From the NCBI GenBank assembly GCA_037176885.1, contig JAWWNJ010000009.1, positions 1,240,001 through 1,304,000 of the forward strand: a stretch of DNA of 64,000 bases, written 5' to 3'. Below are positions 35,738 through 51,600 of this stretch, one piece after another. Position 1 is the first letter of the stretch, and every line of letters starts with the position of its first letter. Both the position numbers and the translations under genes were made by a program. The notes below the pieces were generated by a model. It was not told the DNA's origin and did not search any database. It saw only the letters and a program-made list of their open reading frames with translations. The DNA comes from Favolaschia claudopus. Its lineage: Eukaryota; Basidiomycota; Agaricomycetes; Agaricales; Mycenaceae.

Positions 35738-36902
35738 TGTTTCTTCGCGGGTTCCGCTCGTGCCATGTCGTATGCTGGTGGGCGGCCTATGAATTATAAC
35801 TTATATTAGTATTTGCCATTTCTGCTGTCTGGAAGATCTCGTTGAATCTTTTGGAATATACGTATTCGTATTCGTGTATGCTCGTAGGACCTGTATCCCT
35901 GCTGTACTTGTAGTTGATCGTGTTCACTCGGAACAATTCAAAAGCTTTGCTTGAGGACTCTTCGAATTGCCGCGGGTGCGGGACAGGGCCGGACCGCCAA
36001 ACTCACTTGACTCTTGCCACCATGTCGCGCACTTGAACAATTGACCAGGCATCTCAACCAACCTTGAGACCCTGGCCACTGGCATGGCTAACAAGTCTAG
36101 CAAGCCATTCTAACTCCTCTCCTCTGGCCTTCTGGCTAATGGGTCCGCAAAGCAACTAATATCTTACCTTCACTGTGGTCCACGTTCAATGGCGTCCACA
36201 GTGACGGTCCACTATCACCGAAGTTGACCAGATTATCTACAGGCATGCACTCTGGAAGCTTGTTGGTATACTGAAATACATCGCCAAGCACATCTGGATG
36301 GTCTTCTTCGGTCCCGCCCTATCTTCACTTCGCAACTGGCAGTAAAATGACAAAAGTTCGGTCTTTTCGCGGAAAACAGGAAATTTCTATACAATTCGGG
36401 ATCCCATAGACGCTCTTGTTGATTCGAAGACCACTGGATCGGGTTGTTGTATCACTTGGATGCCGGACATGTTGTGTCTTCTTCAAGTTTCATCAGCTTG
36501 AACTCCGTCTCGATCCTCTCTATGTGCGTGGCCACCATCTGGTCCGACCACCAGTATAATACCTATGTTTAGCTGCGTATCCGGTGCCAGACCGCAAAGC
36601 CTTCTGAAGGACAGATGACCGGCGAATTAATCTCTACGAATCACTCTCCGTCAAGTGCTGAATGCCACTGCTCAAGAATTCTGGATTTTGGGCCAATCGG
36701 TCCGTCGCGGGAGCCCGTCGCACAAACTGTGGAAGACGAAAATGCCGTAGGACTTGCCAGCAAGCAATGTACTCGTTCCAGATCCTATCGAGCTCGCAAT
36801 TCGGAATTATGAGCTCACTGCCTCTCAAAAATCTATAAATTGGCACTATAGACGCGGTCTATCTCCCAGTTTTCTAAACTTGAGCTCCTCTAAAAGCTAG
36901 CT
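35738..36902. other. Degenerate spacer with coding-like minus-strand fragments
   Basis: About 1.16 kb with no intact gene. On the minus strand several pieces read like protein in different frames: ELDRIWNEYIACWQVLRHFR (36846-36640), VATHIERIETEFKLMKLEED (about 36545-36455), NNPIQWSSNQQERLWDPELY (about 36450-36340) and VLGDVFQYTNKLPECMPVDN (about 36300-36170). Stops and frame changes separate them. This could be an old gene or transposon remnant, but I recognise no family. The proximal 100 bp form the promoter of the AA9-like gene. Confidence 0.35.
36834..36839 (+). promoter_or_regulatory. TATA box of the AA9-like gene
   Basis: TATAAA lies 64-69 bp upstream of the ATG at 36903, a good position for a TATA-dependent fungal promoter of an inducible secreted protein. 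Confidence 0.5.
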
Positions 36903-38015
36903 ATGGCGCCTCTGCTGTCTCTCCTCGCTCTTGTGGGCCTTGTCTCGGCTGGAACAATTTTCCAAGAAGTGTCTGTGAACGGCGTCGACCAAGGACACGG
37001 CGTCGGAGTACGGGTTCCTACCTCAAACGCCGTGAGGCGCCCGTCATCTCTCTGTATCATGCATTGGTTAAATTATCCCTTCAACCATATGTAGGCCATC
37101 ACCGATCTCAACTCCCCCAACTTGATTTGCAACACGAACTTCGTCCAGCCAGTCTCTCAAGCCGTGATCAAGGTCCCCGCCGGAGGACAAGTTACCGCTC
37201 AGTTCCACCGCACTGGTGCTGGGTACACTGGCCCTGACCCCGCCGACCCTATTGACCCAACGAACAAGGGTTAGTAGACACTGTCTCCTTGAATCTCTCG
37301 AGTCTATCCGTTGATCGCCTACCATTGTCTAGGACCGGTTGTCGCCTACCTGTAAGTGCATACCGCTCGCATGCGCACTCGTCTGTAGAAGTGATTTTAT
37401 TAGCGCTGCCGTACCCTCGGCGACTCAAACCAATGTTTCTGGTAAGATTTTGTACTGTATCATGACAAATGTGCAGTAGAGGCCTAACAGTCCGACCGCA
37501 GGCTTGAAGTGGTTCAAGATCTTTGAGAGCGGTCTGAACGAAGCTACCCATCAGTGGGGATCGGACCTGCTTTTCATCAACAAAGGGAATGTCACCTTGA
37601 CCATCCCTCCCTGCATTGCCAGTGGAGACTATCTTTTGAGAGTCGAGTATATCGGTACGGGATTCTTTAATTTCAAGTCGGAGTCTCCTCTGATGTTCGT
37701 CAAGGTCTCGAGTACGCCTCGTCCTACCCCGGAGCTCAATTCTTCGTACGTCGCATCCAGTGTTACGCATATTTATTGTATAGTTGACCCATACTATGAA
37801 GATGAGCTGTGCGCAACTGTCTGTCACCGGTACCAGTGCCAAGGTCGTCGCTCCGTCCACAGTGAGCATTCCCGGAGTTTACAAGTCCACCGACTCCGGA
37901 ATCGTCACCTCAGTCTTCGGAATTTCGAGCTACACTGTACCCGGTAAGACTACCATCTCACTCTCCAATACACGCCCTCACGTCTGCAACAGGGCCCGCC
38001 GTCTTCACCTGTTGA
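36903..38015 (+). CDS. AA9-family (LPMO-like) secreted protein lacking the copper-binding residues
   Basis: Fold-level member of the AA9 lytic polysaccharide monooxygenase family. The signal peptide [15 protein letters not shown] is followed directly by [20 protein letters not shown], then [83 protein letters not shown] and a C-terminus YTVPGPAVFTC (TGA 38013-38015). Active AA9 enzymes start the mature chain with His and have a second ligand His in S-H-x-G-P, a second-sphere His in IALH and an axial Tyr in QFY. Here these are Gly, Asn (TNKGP), Glu (IGLE) and Phe (QFF). Seven introns join in frame and the cysteines are kept, so it looks like an expressed protein, not a pseudogene. Oxidative activity is very unlikely; a binding or structural role is inferred. 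Confidence 0.85.
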
Positions 38016-38068
38016 GGAAAGCGGAAAAAGGATGTAATTTGGGTAAATACTGCAATCGGAATCAACTG

Positions 38069-39476
38069 TCAATGTTCCGCGTCTGTTGTCTTGAGTCGCT
38101 TCGCTGAGGTCTCGGGCGTTTGAGCACGGATCCACGCCGCAAAGGCCGCGAATAGATGGCAACCCGGGTGCTTGTCGCAAAAATCCAGAATTGCTCGATA
38201 TCGATCGTCGCGATCGGCACCGGAGGCATGTAACATTTTTGTGAGGTCTACAGGGCAGAGAAACGGGGGCTGCCGCGCGTCTTCAGCAAGCCCCGCCGTG
38301 CCTTGCATGGCGCAGGCGTAATAGACGCAATGGTCAATGCCTAAGCAATGCCCGAGTTCGTGGCTCGCAGTGCGACATGCGCGACCAAGCCACAACGCCG
38401 ACAAGGCGGCTGCATTCGGTGACTTGGCGAGCGAGGGTAAGGCCTCGTGCGCAGTCACAGCAGCATGTAAAGGGGACAGCGCAGCGTAGACAACCGGCTC
38501 TGAGGAGCTTGACTCCATCGTCGTGGCTTTAACATTCTTCTTGTGCTTCGATTTTGCTTTGCCTTGGCCCACATCAGAGCAAAAGGCATCTATAAATTCT
38601 TTGCAATGCGACGCTGGCCAAGAGTGCAGTCTGTCCACATCCTGGTGGCGGTCTAGCCCAGGATGATATCTAACATAGTTCAAAGCTTAACTCGGTAGAC
38701 AGAAGCACTGCTTACCTCGCAGTCGAAATGACCGCTACACGACTTCCCCCGTACGCACGCCCACACGCAAAATCATCATCTGGGCTCTCATATATGTCGA
38801 ATGGCACCAAAAGCAACAACGCAAACGCATCGTCGGGGAGAATCCCAATAGCAGCGTCCAGAAGATCGTCCAAATTGAGCTGACGCACGAACACACCGTC
38901 CTTAGAGGCTCTGGTGCGAATTCGTACGCATTCTGTTGCTGTGGCCAACCCAACGAAACGCGGGGTTTTAGACGGCTTCCCCTCTCCCCACTGGGTCAAC
39001 CGAAGCTTTGGAGAGAGTAGTAGCTTCACAGGCATGCCATGATAAAAGGCCTTCAGATAGTCTACAACATCCTGGATTTGTGGAGGCTGGATTTGCTTAT
39101 TTTCGGCTTGTTTTGGCTCCGACCACGACTCGACAAAGGCGATATTCGAGTCAATGGACGGGGGTGCCGCAACGTAGATCGTCTTTCTGGCCGGCTTCAC
39201 CTCGTTTCGATCCTCGTCAGTCTGCCATTCCTGAACGCTTTGAGGAGGATATTCTGGGTCCTCAGCCAGATCGTCGCCGGGAAGAACGAGGGGCGCGCAG
39301 AAAGCATTCGAGTCTTCGGAACCCGTGGTTTCCAGTGCCCTCTTCGACTTGCCCTTCGCGACAGATTGCAAAGTGGCAGCATCCTCTCTCTCTGTCGCGG
39401 TCGGTCTCTGGTATCCAGCTTGAGAGCTATACGGAGAAGATTCGAAGCTCAGAATCCGGTGGTCGCAAACAGACAT
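38069..39476 (-). CDS. Archaemetzincin-family metalloprotease (M54)
   Basis: Predicted zinc protease. Starts at ATG 39476 with a disordered segment. The central region (VVDYLKAFYHGMPVKLLLSP, DDLLDAAIGILPDDAFALLL, ACGRAYGGSRVAVIST) fits the archaemetzincin N-terminal half. One intron (about 38687-38730) joins to YHPGLDRHQDVDRLHSWPAS. The active site ASHELGHCLGIDHCVYYACA at about 38340-38290 has the HExxHxxGxxH metzincin motif plus the family-specific Cys pair and CAM Met. The final metal-site motif reads LCPVDL (about 38258), so the last of the four family cysteines is Asp. The C-terminus is short. It converges on the AA9-like gene, with 53 bp between stops. Substrates of eukaryotic homologues are poorly known. 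Confidence 0.85.
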
Positions 39477-39694
39477 GGCGGTTCGGGACAAGGCGGGTGG
39501 AATCTATTGAGCGCTGACTCGACGACGGCATCGTTCCGCGCAGTGGTTGGCGGGCACTTCAAAGACTTAATCAGCTTACGTAACGCCTTTATGTGCACAG
39601 TGCAGATGAGACGAAGGCGCGAAAGTCATAATTTATTTAACAGCGGCAACACAGGATGCCGGGACATAAACTAATTCACAAAGCAAATGTAATC

Positions 39695-42485
<2,791 letters not shown>

Positions 42486-42683
42486 GGCAGGGCAGTAGAG
42501 ACGTGTATCGCGGAGATGGTGTAAGGGGGAGAGAGTGTTGAAGAGACAGACTGAGAGCGCCTTGGGTGTCGCAGACAACTACTGGCGAATTCGTGTCACC
42601 ACGTATTGATCAAATTGATCAACGTCGCCCGACAAAACACACAAACGTAAACATCCAGAGTAAATTACTGTAAAATATATATT

Positions 42684-45600
42684 TTACAGGTCCGCAAATG
42701 CAGATTCAATTACTGCCTTCTGTTGCGCCGCGTATAATTTACCAATACCCGGCGCAGGAATTGCGCTCTCCTGCCTTCCTCTGTAAACAATATCCTTCAA
42801 GCCCAACTCCTGCAGAACGCTATTGGCTCGCGGCACGACATGAGTGAACGCGCCTTGGTTCTTGGGTTCCTCCTGCAGCCACATCACCTCTTCAGCCCCC
42901 GCGTAGTCTTTCAGAACCGCGCGAAGCTCCGCGAAAGGGAACGGCGCCAATTCTTCCACACGAATGAAGGCCACGTCCTTCTCCATCGAGCGTGTCTGCC
43001 TTTCCTTGAGAAGGTCGTAGTAAATCTTCCCACTCATCAGCACAACCCGTTTAGCAGATGAGGTATTGTCAGCTGCGTCTCGGAGCACTGGCCGGAACGA
43101 TGTCCCGGATTCGAGATCGCGCATGCTGGATGAAGCCGCCTAGCAAATTCCAAGTCGTATCTCCTCAATGATTGAAAAGTCAGAGACTCACAGACAACCG
43201 TAAAAGCGCTTTAGGACCCGCTACGATCAAGGGCTTCCGGAAATTGCGCTTCATCTGCCGCCGTAGGAGATGAAAATATTGTGCTGGCGTCGTCGGATAA
43301 CAGACGTGCATATTGGTGTTATACACCGGCTCAGAGTCCGAGTAGACGTATCGATCATTGGACAGCTGTGAGGAGAGCAAGTAAGCAAAAGTTTATAAGA
43401 AGCAGTGAGTCTCGAGCTCACTTGAAGCATACGCTCAAGACGTGAAGAAGAGTGTTCCGGTCCCGCTCCATCGAGCCCGTGCGGAAGCAGGAGCACAATC
43501 GCACTTTGTTTCAGCCACTTGGCTATTCAAGCATTGTCAGAAGTGAGACACACAAACTTGCGGTCTCTTTCACTCACTTTCGGCGGAAGAGATATATGTA
43601 TCGATAATAACCTGCGCGCCATTGAAGAAGTCTCCAAACTTCGCAAAAGATCAGCTCGAGAGAGAACGGCAGAAGCACTCGACATACCTGAGCCTCCCAA
43701 ATAGGCAGAAGGTTGGGCCGCTCCCAACTTGTTCCATATTCGAACTGAGAACGCCGTTAGCCTGAAAGGTATGAAGAATCTGGAAACCCACTCCTAAGAC
43801 AGCCATCTCACTCAAAGAACCTGGAATCATCAACGAGAATCCAAATCACACAAACATCAACATACTGTTAGCAAGTTCGAGCTTCCCAGGAGCCTCGAGC
43901 GCATCGTTCAAAGGTACGACTACGCCCTCCGTCTTCTGGTTAACCAACATGGCGTGGCGTTGGCTGCTCCTATTCACCAATATGCTCGAACGACATGTAC
44001 AGATCGCTCACCTGAAAGTCCCTCGACCAACATCTTGACCAGAAATCCGGATATCATAGCCCTCCTGCATGAGCGAGCCGAAAGCAAGAGCCTAACGAAC
44101 ACGTTTGAAAACCCAACGTATCAACATGAGAGAGTGAATCAACCTCTGCAGTAGCCCAATCAAGCCCCGACCCAGACTCAATACTCGACAAGCGATTCTT
44201 AATATGCCGTTGCAACTTCGAATGAATCTCCTGCCAAGACAGTCAACCACGAAATTCACAACAAGCCCCAAAACTCACAAATCCTTCGGGGATCTCAACG
44301 CTGGCCCTGCCGATATTCTTCAACTGCTCTTGTGCGACTCCAGTCTCTGGGGTGCGCTCCGCAGAAGGGCTAGCAGGCCACACCATACCCTTCCATTGCT
44401 TCTCGAGCATAGAGGCGGTGGGTACGTAGGAGGAGATACCGGAAAGGGCGCTTTCGAGCTCGGATTTGTAGGCTGCTCGGACCGAAGAAGCGGCGTGCGG
44501 CTCGAGAATCCCTTCGTTCTTGTACAGAGATCAGAGATAATAAGTAACGAGAGTAGCAAGAACGAGCGTACAATAAGCTTCTCTTCATATAATTGAGGAA
44601 CGGAACGCCGAGTGCTGATTTTTTCGTACATGAGAGGGTTGGTGAAATTAGGTAGGTCGAGCTCGTTGTGTCTGCGCGGATGTGTCAAATGTGGGCTTTA
44701 CAGTCTTGGCGTTATAATTTACCCCCTGGAATCATGTAAGTTGACCGAATATCATCATTGGGAAGAGAACACCTACCATCTTCTGTAGACCAGGAGGTCG
44801 ACAATGATGTCCTGCCAATGAAAACATCAGCCAAGCTAGATAAATACACGATTGAGTCGCAACCTTTCGGAAGTAATTGCGATACAGGAACGCGACCTCC
44901 ATGGCCCGTACAACATCTTGAACAGTCAATTAAATACCAATCATTTCGAGGTACAGCTTGGCTTACCCTCGGGATGATCTCCGTTAACGTGCAAAACAGG
45001 CGCATTGATCATCTTCCCAACATCAGAGCAGTACATCGAAGACCGGGCACCAGTTGCAGGGGTAGTATATCCAACATTGTTGTCCACAACAAGATGAACA
45101 CTCCCCCCACTAGTGAAATGCGGGAGATTGCCTGCAAGATTAATTAAATGACGAAACGAGATTATTGAAAGGTAAAACCCACTCAACCCCAGACTCTCCA
45201 TGACCACTCCTTGACCCGTGAAGCTGGCGTCGCCGTGTATCTGGACACACATCACCCTGTCTCCGAGGTTACAATCCTCTGGAGAAGTTTTCAGCAGGGA
45301 ATACTGCTTCGCTCGTGTTTTTCCCAAAGCAACAGGATTGACGGCCTCTGCAAACAAGGTAGGTGAATCTAGAAGGAGACACGTGCGACATTTGGTTTAC
45401 CGAGGTGAGATGGATTTGGGAGAAGAGACACTTGAATGGAGTTCGGAGCACCGGGATATTTCAAGACAGGCGAGGCAACTGCAACAACCTTAGGTCAACG
45501 GCTGATAATCCGAAGAGATGGACGGTATACCCAGATGACTGATAACGTCTCCTTCTGCTCCTAGATCCTCAGGGATTTCGGCACCACCCTTGATTTTATG

Positions 45601-46565
45601 GAAAAGAGCAGTTGCCGGGTATTGCAGTAGATCAGTGAGGAGATTAAGACGACCTCTGTGCGGCATGCCGAGTACAATCGAAGAGACACCACCTAGCGAA
45701 AAAAATCACTGTTTGAAACACAACGGTCCCATTGGAGGCGAGACGGCATACCTTTTGCGGCTGCGGAGAACAACGAGTCCAGAGCGGGTAACATTGATTC
45801 ACCGCCCTCAAGACCATAGCGCTTCAGATTGGGGAATTTGAGTTGCAGGAAGTTGTCAAACACTTCACTTCTTGCTAGAAGACCGTGTACATGTTGTTTC
45901 AGTTGGGACGATGGTGCGTTTCCGGCCGCGGTAGATGGAGACTCGAGGGTGTGAGAGAACCTTTTGCGAAGAGTAAGAATTATTTGGCGGTGGTCTGAAC
46001 ACACATAACGAAACGGACCACAGTCGCTCGGTTTTCGAGGGCGAATGCATGTATTCATATGCAATGGGACCGGTGTAGATGTTGCGAAGGTGGTCTGTAA
46101 TCTGACGCAAAGTCCACCACTGTTCCTCATCCTCTCGTGCGGACGGATTAACTGGACCAGTCCAGACAATTCCATTGACATTGTATTTCTTGTCGTCATC
46201 GAAGAGATGATACCTTCGCGGATCGAGTGCTGCTACTTCCTCACGCTGAATCAGGTCGAGTGGATCGATACGCGCTGCACGATGTCCGTGTGTTCGAACT
46301 GAATCGACATAGCGTAGAAGGGCAGCATTTTCGGCTCTGCATGGTAATATTGAGGACCACACTGACTAATGTATAGCGGTTGAATCGCACCTGTTCTTCA
46401 ACTGAGCGGTCGTGTCTGCACAAATCAATTGAGGTTTGAAGAACGCGGGGTAACTGCAAACGTACAATCCGGGAAAACAAATTCTCGGGGCTTCCGAAAG
46501 CCAAAAGACTCGTCATGGTACAACCGAATGAACCTTGGCGTCGTCCGCGTCGCTCTGAGAAGCAT
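42684..46565 (-). CDS. DHTKD1-type 2-oxoacid (2-oxoadipate) dehydrogenase E1, mitochondrial
   Basis: Thiamine-diphosphate E1 enzyme. The start [20 protein letters not shown] (ATG 46565) is a typical presequence running into [15 protein letters not shown], as in DHTKD1. Further landmarks are [44 protein letters not shown] and the ThDP/Mg motif [14 protein letters not shown] through [15 protein letters not shown]1 reads NNVGYTTP where 2-oxoglutarate dehydrogenase has NNQIGFTT. Also seen are [40 protein letters not shown] and a C-terminal [17 protein letters not shown]. The stop is at 42684. By homology it oxidises 2-oxoadipate in lysine, hydroxylysine and tryptophan catabolism, or acts as a 2-oxoglutarate dehydrogenase paralogue. 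Many short introns; some joins around 43.6-44.4 kb were not resolved base by base. Confidence 0.9.
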
Positions 46566-46842
46566 ATGCCGCGTCTACTTAGTTTCCTAGCGCGTTGGCG
46601 CGAAATTGCGGAGAACGTAGAACGGAGAGCAGTTGAACCCGGTTCGGAGCTTGGGCTGTCGCATGGTAATGAAATATTTGAGAACTGGGGATAAGTATCC
46701 CGACATCAGTGGCTGTCCTTCTCCGCGCTTCGTAACTCTGACTCTTGCCGTCGCCAGCGACGTCGTCGACTCACTTTTCTATGGCTCCGAGCTGCTCTCA
46801 AAAGAACTGTCGCTTCTCAACAGCAGCTCAACTTAAACTACC

Positions 46843-48394
46843 ATGAACACCCTCCTCGACTTCCCTCTCGATATCCTCATCGTCATATTTGAACTCTTGT
46901 TCGTTCAAGACCTCTCTGCATTGTCACAGACAAGCCGATCTTTTCTTACCCTAGTTAGTTTCTCTTTGTCTCGAAAATTTCTATGCACCGACAAGCGAGC
47001 TACAGGTCAACGAATTCGGATGGGCCGCATACCTGCGCAAAAATCCTAGGCCTTCACTGAGTTTGTGCAAATCACGAAATTCCAGCTCTGCCAAGCGCAA
47101 TGTCATGTACGATGTCCTTACCGACAAGTCTTGGTCGCAATTCGACTTCATCGCGCGACCTCTCGCTCCGCCGTGGCCAGGAAAAGAGCAACCCATTCTA
47201 GCCATGAATTCCTCGCGTCTGGTCATCGCAGCGGGAAATACTCTGTATTCCTACGTTTTTGGCGTTTCAACTAGCAATGAAGCTCCTTCAATTGCACCCG
47301 AAGGCTCATGTCCTCTCAACAACCGAGGATATATTACCGCCCTCACCTGCATTCCTGACGGAGGCTTGGACCAAACTTTCTGTGTCGGGCTCCACGACGG
47401 AACATCAGAGCATATCGTTATTTCGCCCCGCAAACAACACGGCGTCCCCACTCTGTCCGTTCATGGCTTGCCTGACCAGCCTCCCTTCGTCGCCACCAAC
47501 GACCCCATAGAAAGCCTCACCTCCAGCGGCACATCACTGCTCTCATTATCCGCCAGCGGTCGAGCCATTCTCACAGACACCCAAACCTCACGCTCCCCAT
47601 CCACCATCGAGCTCGGAACCCGTAGCTGGGTATCCCACCTCAACACGCAGTCCTCCTCCCCTTTCGCCGTCTTCGGATCATCCTCCAAGACGCGACCTCT
47701 CACCGTCCACGCAATAACACACGATCACCTCAGCCCACTCCCCACCGCATCACTCGAGCAGGCTGAGCCTGCAAGGCGGGGTTCTGCCGTCTACGGAATC
47801 TGCAAAGGGCCTCCCTCACTATGGGGCTCTTCTCCCGAAATCATAGTATCCGGATGGTACGACGGAACAATATCAATTCACGACCTACGTTCTCCCTCTC
47901 GTGGCTGCGCCAGTGACAACAGTTCCCCAGCCCCAGCCCCACTTCGGCCAGTGTTGACCTTGATGAATCAATGGTCCATTGAGCCCATCTACTCTGTCGC
48001 TTCTGGAGGCGGAACAGGCTGCTACATTGCAGCCGGTTGGGGCCGTCACAGTCTCGTCTCATTGTGGGACGTCCGATTTCCATCCCAAGGACTCAGTATC
48101 CACGCGCCGTCAAACGATCCATCCCCGGTGTATTCTCTGATTTTAGAAAGCTCGCGCCTATTCGGTGTGACGCAAAGTCGACCGTTTGTCTTTGATTTTG
48201 TATGTCTTGTCTTCATACGTCCTCGGCGAATTTCTCACAACCTCACGTAGGGCCCCGGCGTCACAGAGAACACCTACCCCAGCCTACCAGCCAGCCCGCG
48301 CAGTCGGTCTAAGCGAGACGACATAGATGGACTCGGTTACTATGTCACATCCTATCTACATGCCGCCCCCTCGCGCTTGACCGTAGTATCATAG
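46843..48394 (+). CDS. F-box protein with probable WD40-like propeller
   Basis: About 480 residues. The N-terminal F-box is LDFPLDILIVIFELLFVQDL plus SALSQTSRSFLTLV, broken by an intron at 46954-47005. Downstream are repeated beta-blade-like segments: GYITALTCIPDG, SLLSLSASGRAILTDTQTSR, SPEIIVSGWYDGTISIHDLR, GCYIAAGWGRHSLVSLWDVR and SSRLFGVTQSRPFVFDF. Several end in the WD-like IHDLR/LWDVR pattern. A second intron at 48200-48250 leads to the last exon, ending at TAG 48392-48394. The architecture suggests a substrate receptor of an SCF ubiquitin ligase; targets are unknown. Divergent from the E1 gene, about 280 bp apart. Confidence 0.75.
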
Positions 48395-48661
48395 TATATT
48401 GATGTTTTTGTATGTAACATTGCACTTCCGAGGTCCATTATCGTATGGGTACAAACAGAGAAGAAAAAAAGACAACAAACAAAATGAGAGAGAGGAAGAT
48501 GCATGAGAGACAGATATGCGATAGATGAGAGGGGACAGAGAGAGACCAAAAGAAACAAGCGGCAATGAACCGCCGCGAACCAAGTAAAGTATAGAATATG
48601 TGCGAGCAAAGCAAGACGATAGACATGACAAAAAAAAAGGAAGAGGATAGGATGTGATAGG

Positions 48662-51600
48662 CTATGAGGGCGTCGGGGTCTGAGATTTGGAGGCCCAGCC
48701 GAAGAGTTGCCGCATTTCTGCTGCAGGGGCGGTATCGGCAGCTTGCCTTGGCTCAACCAGTAAACTACGTAACGGCCAATTAGTTCATGTATAAGGAAGT
48801 AGATAACAACGAGACGAACCTGCGACGGTACAGATCCTGAAGGTCCCCATGACGCCTTGAATCATCGAAGCACTCCTGAAGATACAGCTGCGCTTCAGAT
48901 ATCGCCCGTAATTGGTAAGGCACTTGAAATCGTTGCATGTCTTTGGGAGAATCGTAAGTAAAAGCGAGATGGTTTAGAATGCCTCGTCCCACCTTGTACA
49001 ATCCGGGCTAGTTTGTGGTACTTGTTGAAGTTGATCAATTTTTTATTCGGATTCACTGGCGAGGGTCGGTGGGAAGGATTGCCGCCTCGGCAGAAGGTGA
49101 CATCGGTCAAGTACAGGCCTGGTAAAGAGGTCAATCTACATCGCTGGACTACAGCAAGCATGCCCTACCAAGGAACGGGACCGCAGGCGGAGCGGTGTTG
49201 CGGAGCTTTGAACGATACTCATGGTAGTTTCGGGAGTGATCTGCTAACCGTCGAAGCGATTCCAATTGCAGCTTGCTCTTTTGAGGCAAACCCTGAGAAA
49301 AATAATCAGAAAGCAGATACCACAAAGGCAAAACTACAAGAACTCACACCCCACGTCTGGTGAAGTCTCGAGATGGTAGAAGAGTCCAAGGCGGCTAGCA
49401 TGGATCGAGGAGTGCTGTAATTACTCAATGTGGTGCATTTCTAAAAACATCTTAAACCAACGAATAAGACGTAAACAAGACAAACGCACATCTGCAACCT
49501 TGAGGAAAAATTTGATGAGATGCGTCCGCTTCTTGGTGTCGGGTTCACTGAGAATACTCTCCGCGACCCATCCCGTGATCGCAGTACTCAGCGAGGACAC
49601 CGCCTTGACCGTAGGCGCAGGTTTCGCGCCATCCTGTCCCATCTCCAGGACCTCTTGAGGCTGGATGGCGCAATACAGAGTACATTCCTGGATCGTCAAC
49701 TGCCTTGCCAATTCCAAAGGATCAAAGTCTGTAATGGTAATTGCTGCAAAATTTTTGCTGCGAAGGTTCGCCAACAGAGTCTTCGTCATCGTCGGTCGCG
49801 GGATCTCTCCTACCGGTATTGTCGCAGACGGCGGGTTGATCGACATTCCGGGATCATTCTTCCGCTCGTTCCTAGGGCTGACCGCCGACTCAGCAGTTTG
49901 GCGACGCAAATCAATCCAGTCCAGAATCCGTTGTGCAGGTCCAGCGAACATCACGGCAAGACCTTCCTTCGTGAACTGCATCAATGCATCCAGAGCACAG
50001 TCATCCACACCCGGCCGCCAATAGATATCGAGCCAGAGTTTGATGAAATTAGACACCCGTAGCCGCACTGGCTTCCCTTTTCGATGCTGCCACAGCTGAA
50101 AGTCCTCGATCGAGAGTCCATCGGGCGGAAGAAGGTTGTATCGTTGTATGATAGTCTCCACGAGCTCAAGCGGCGTCGAGAACAGCCGGAATGTCAGGAA
50201 GAAGACAGCAGCGAACGCAGGGTCCACGATGCTGTCGTGCGGCGTCATTTTCTCAACCAGGACGTCCATAGTAGCGCCAACGAGATGACCCTCGGTATTG
50301 TATGCAACGTCCTCTACCGAATAATCGTGGGAGAACATCCATGCAACAGGATCTTGTACCAATTCAGGTATCGTCTGCAGGTGGTGTTCAATGGGCGCGG
50401 CAGGAAGATCGCCATGCAGGATTTTGGCTTCCAATCTCTCTTCAAGCGCGTGGGCACGGCTGCCTTCCCAAGTGGTACCATCATCGTCTGTGCCAGCAAA
50501 AGAGGTCGGCGACGGAAGGTCGGGATCGACGGCCATCTTGTTGATGCTGAGATACGGAAGGGAACTGTCCGGCGAAGTCACATCGGTGTCCTGGGACTGC
50601 ACGGAGGAAGACTTTGACAACCCGCTGCTACTCTCAGAACCAGAAGACGCATCCGCCACAATGCGTCCGGCTAGCATGCCAGCTCGCTGCGTCACGTCTT
50701 CCTCCTCAACAAGGCCATCAAAGCTGGACCTTACTAGAGCACTCATGCTCGAAGATCGAGCCAAAGCGGGCCGCGTAAACCGACTCGGCGTAAACGACAT
50801 GCTCTCGCCAGCATTCGGTAAATACAGCACGAAGGGCCTCTCTCCAAGGGACCGGTTCAGGCACATCTTGACGGCCGCGACACAATCCGAGCCAGCTTTC
50901 AGTGCCCCAGTCGCCGAACGCAACAGCGTCTGTTTCTCCTCGTCTTCCGACACGTTCGGATTAATGGTCACGGTGAGCAGGCGCACCGATTCCGCCAACG
51001 TACTCGTGACGTTGTATAGCCCGTCTTTCGCCGCCTGAAGATTGCCAAGCTTATTCGTAGGCACGTCCGGATGCTGGAGGACCGCATCCACAATCGTAAG
51101 GAGCTTGCACACCATCTCCACAATCTCGCGAACCAACTCGTACATATGCCCCGTACTTGATGCATGGGCAGTCCGCGAATGTGAATGGGCATGACCGATG
51201 AACGCAGCAATTGTTGATAGGTATTGATCATGAGTGAAACGCAGAGCTTCCATCACCTGTGCAGTGCTCGAGGGACCAACAGGGAAAGCGGGTTTTGCTG
51301 GAGTAGCAGTGGATTCCAAGGAGGAGTAAGACGAGGAGGATGATGTGCTGCTGCTCACAGAGTGCAGGCCCGCCTTATGCCGGAGAACGCGTTCCTTGGG
51401 GACATATTGTTTTTGCTTAACCTTCAACGGAACACTGATGCCATTGGGTAAGAGGGGAACTCCCGAGTCCGAGTCGTCCTCGATCGATCGCCGCGCAGCA
51501 CGGCGCAAATCAACCATACTCCTCGCCCGCAAAGCAGTTCCTTGGTTAGCAAGGGCAACTTGTCGAGGCGGAGTGCTATGAGCTTGAAAGCCGTCCAGAC

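Noticed and set aside
49520..51038. Long plus-strand open frames opposite the Ras GEF
   Set aside because: They are antisense shadows of the intron-free 2.8-kb Ras GEF exon; composition and motifs support only the minus strand.
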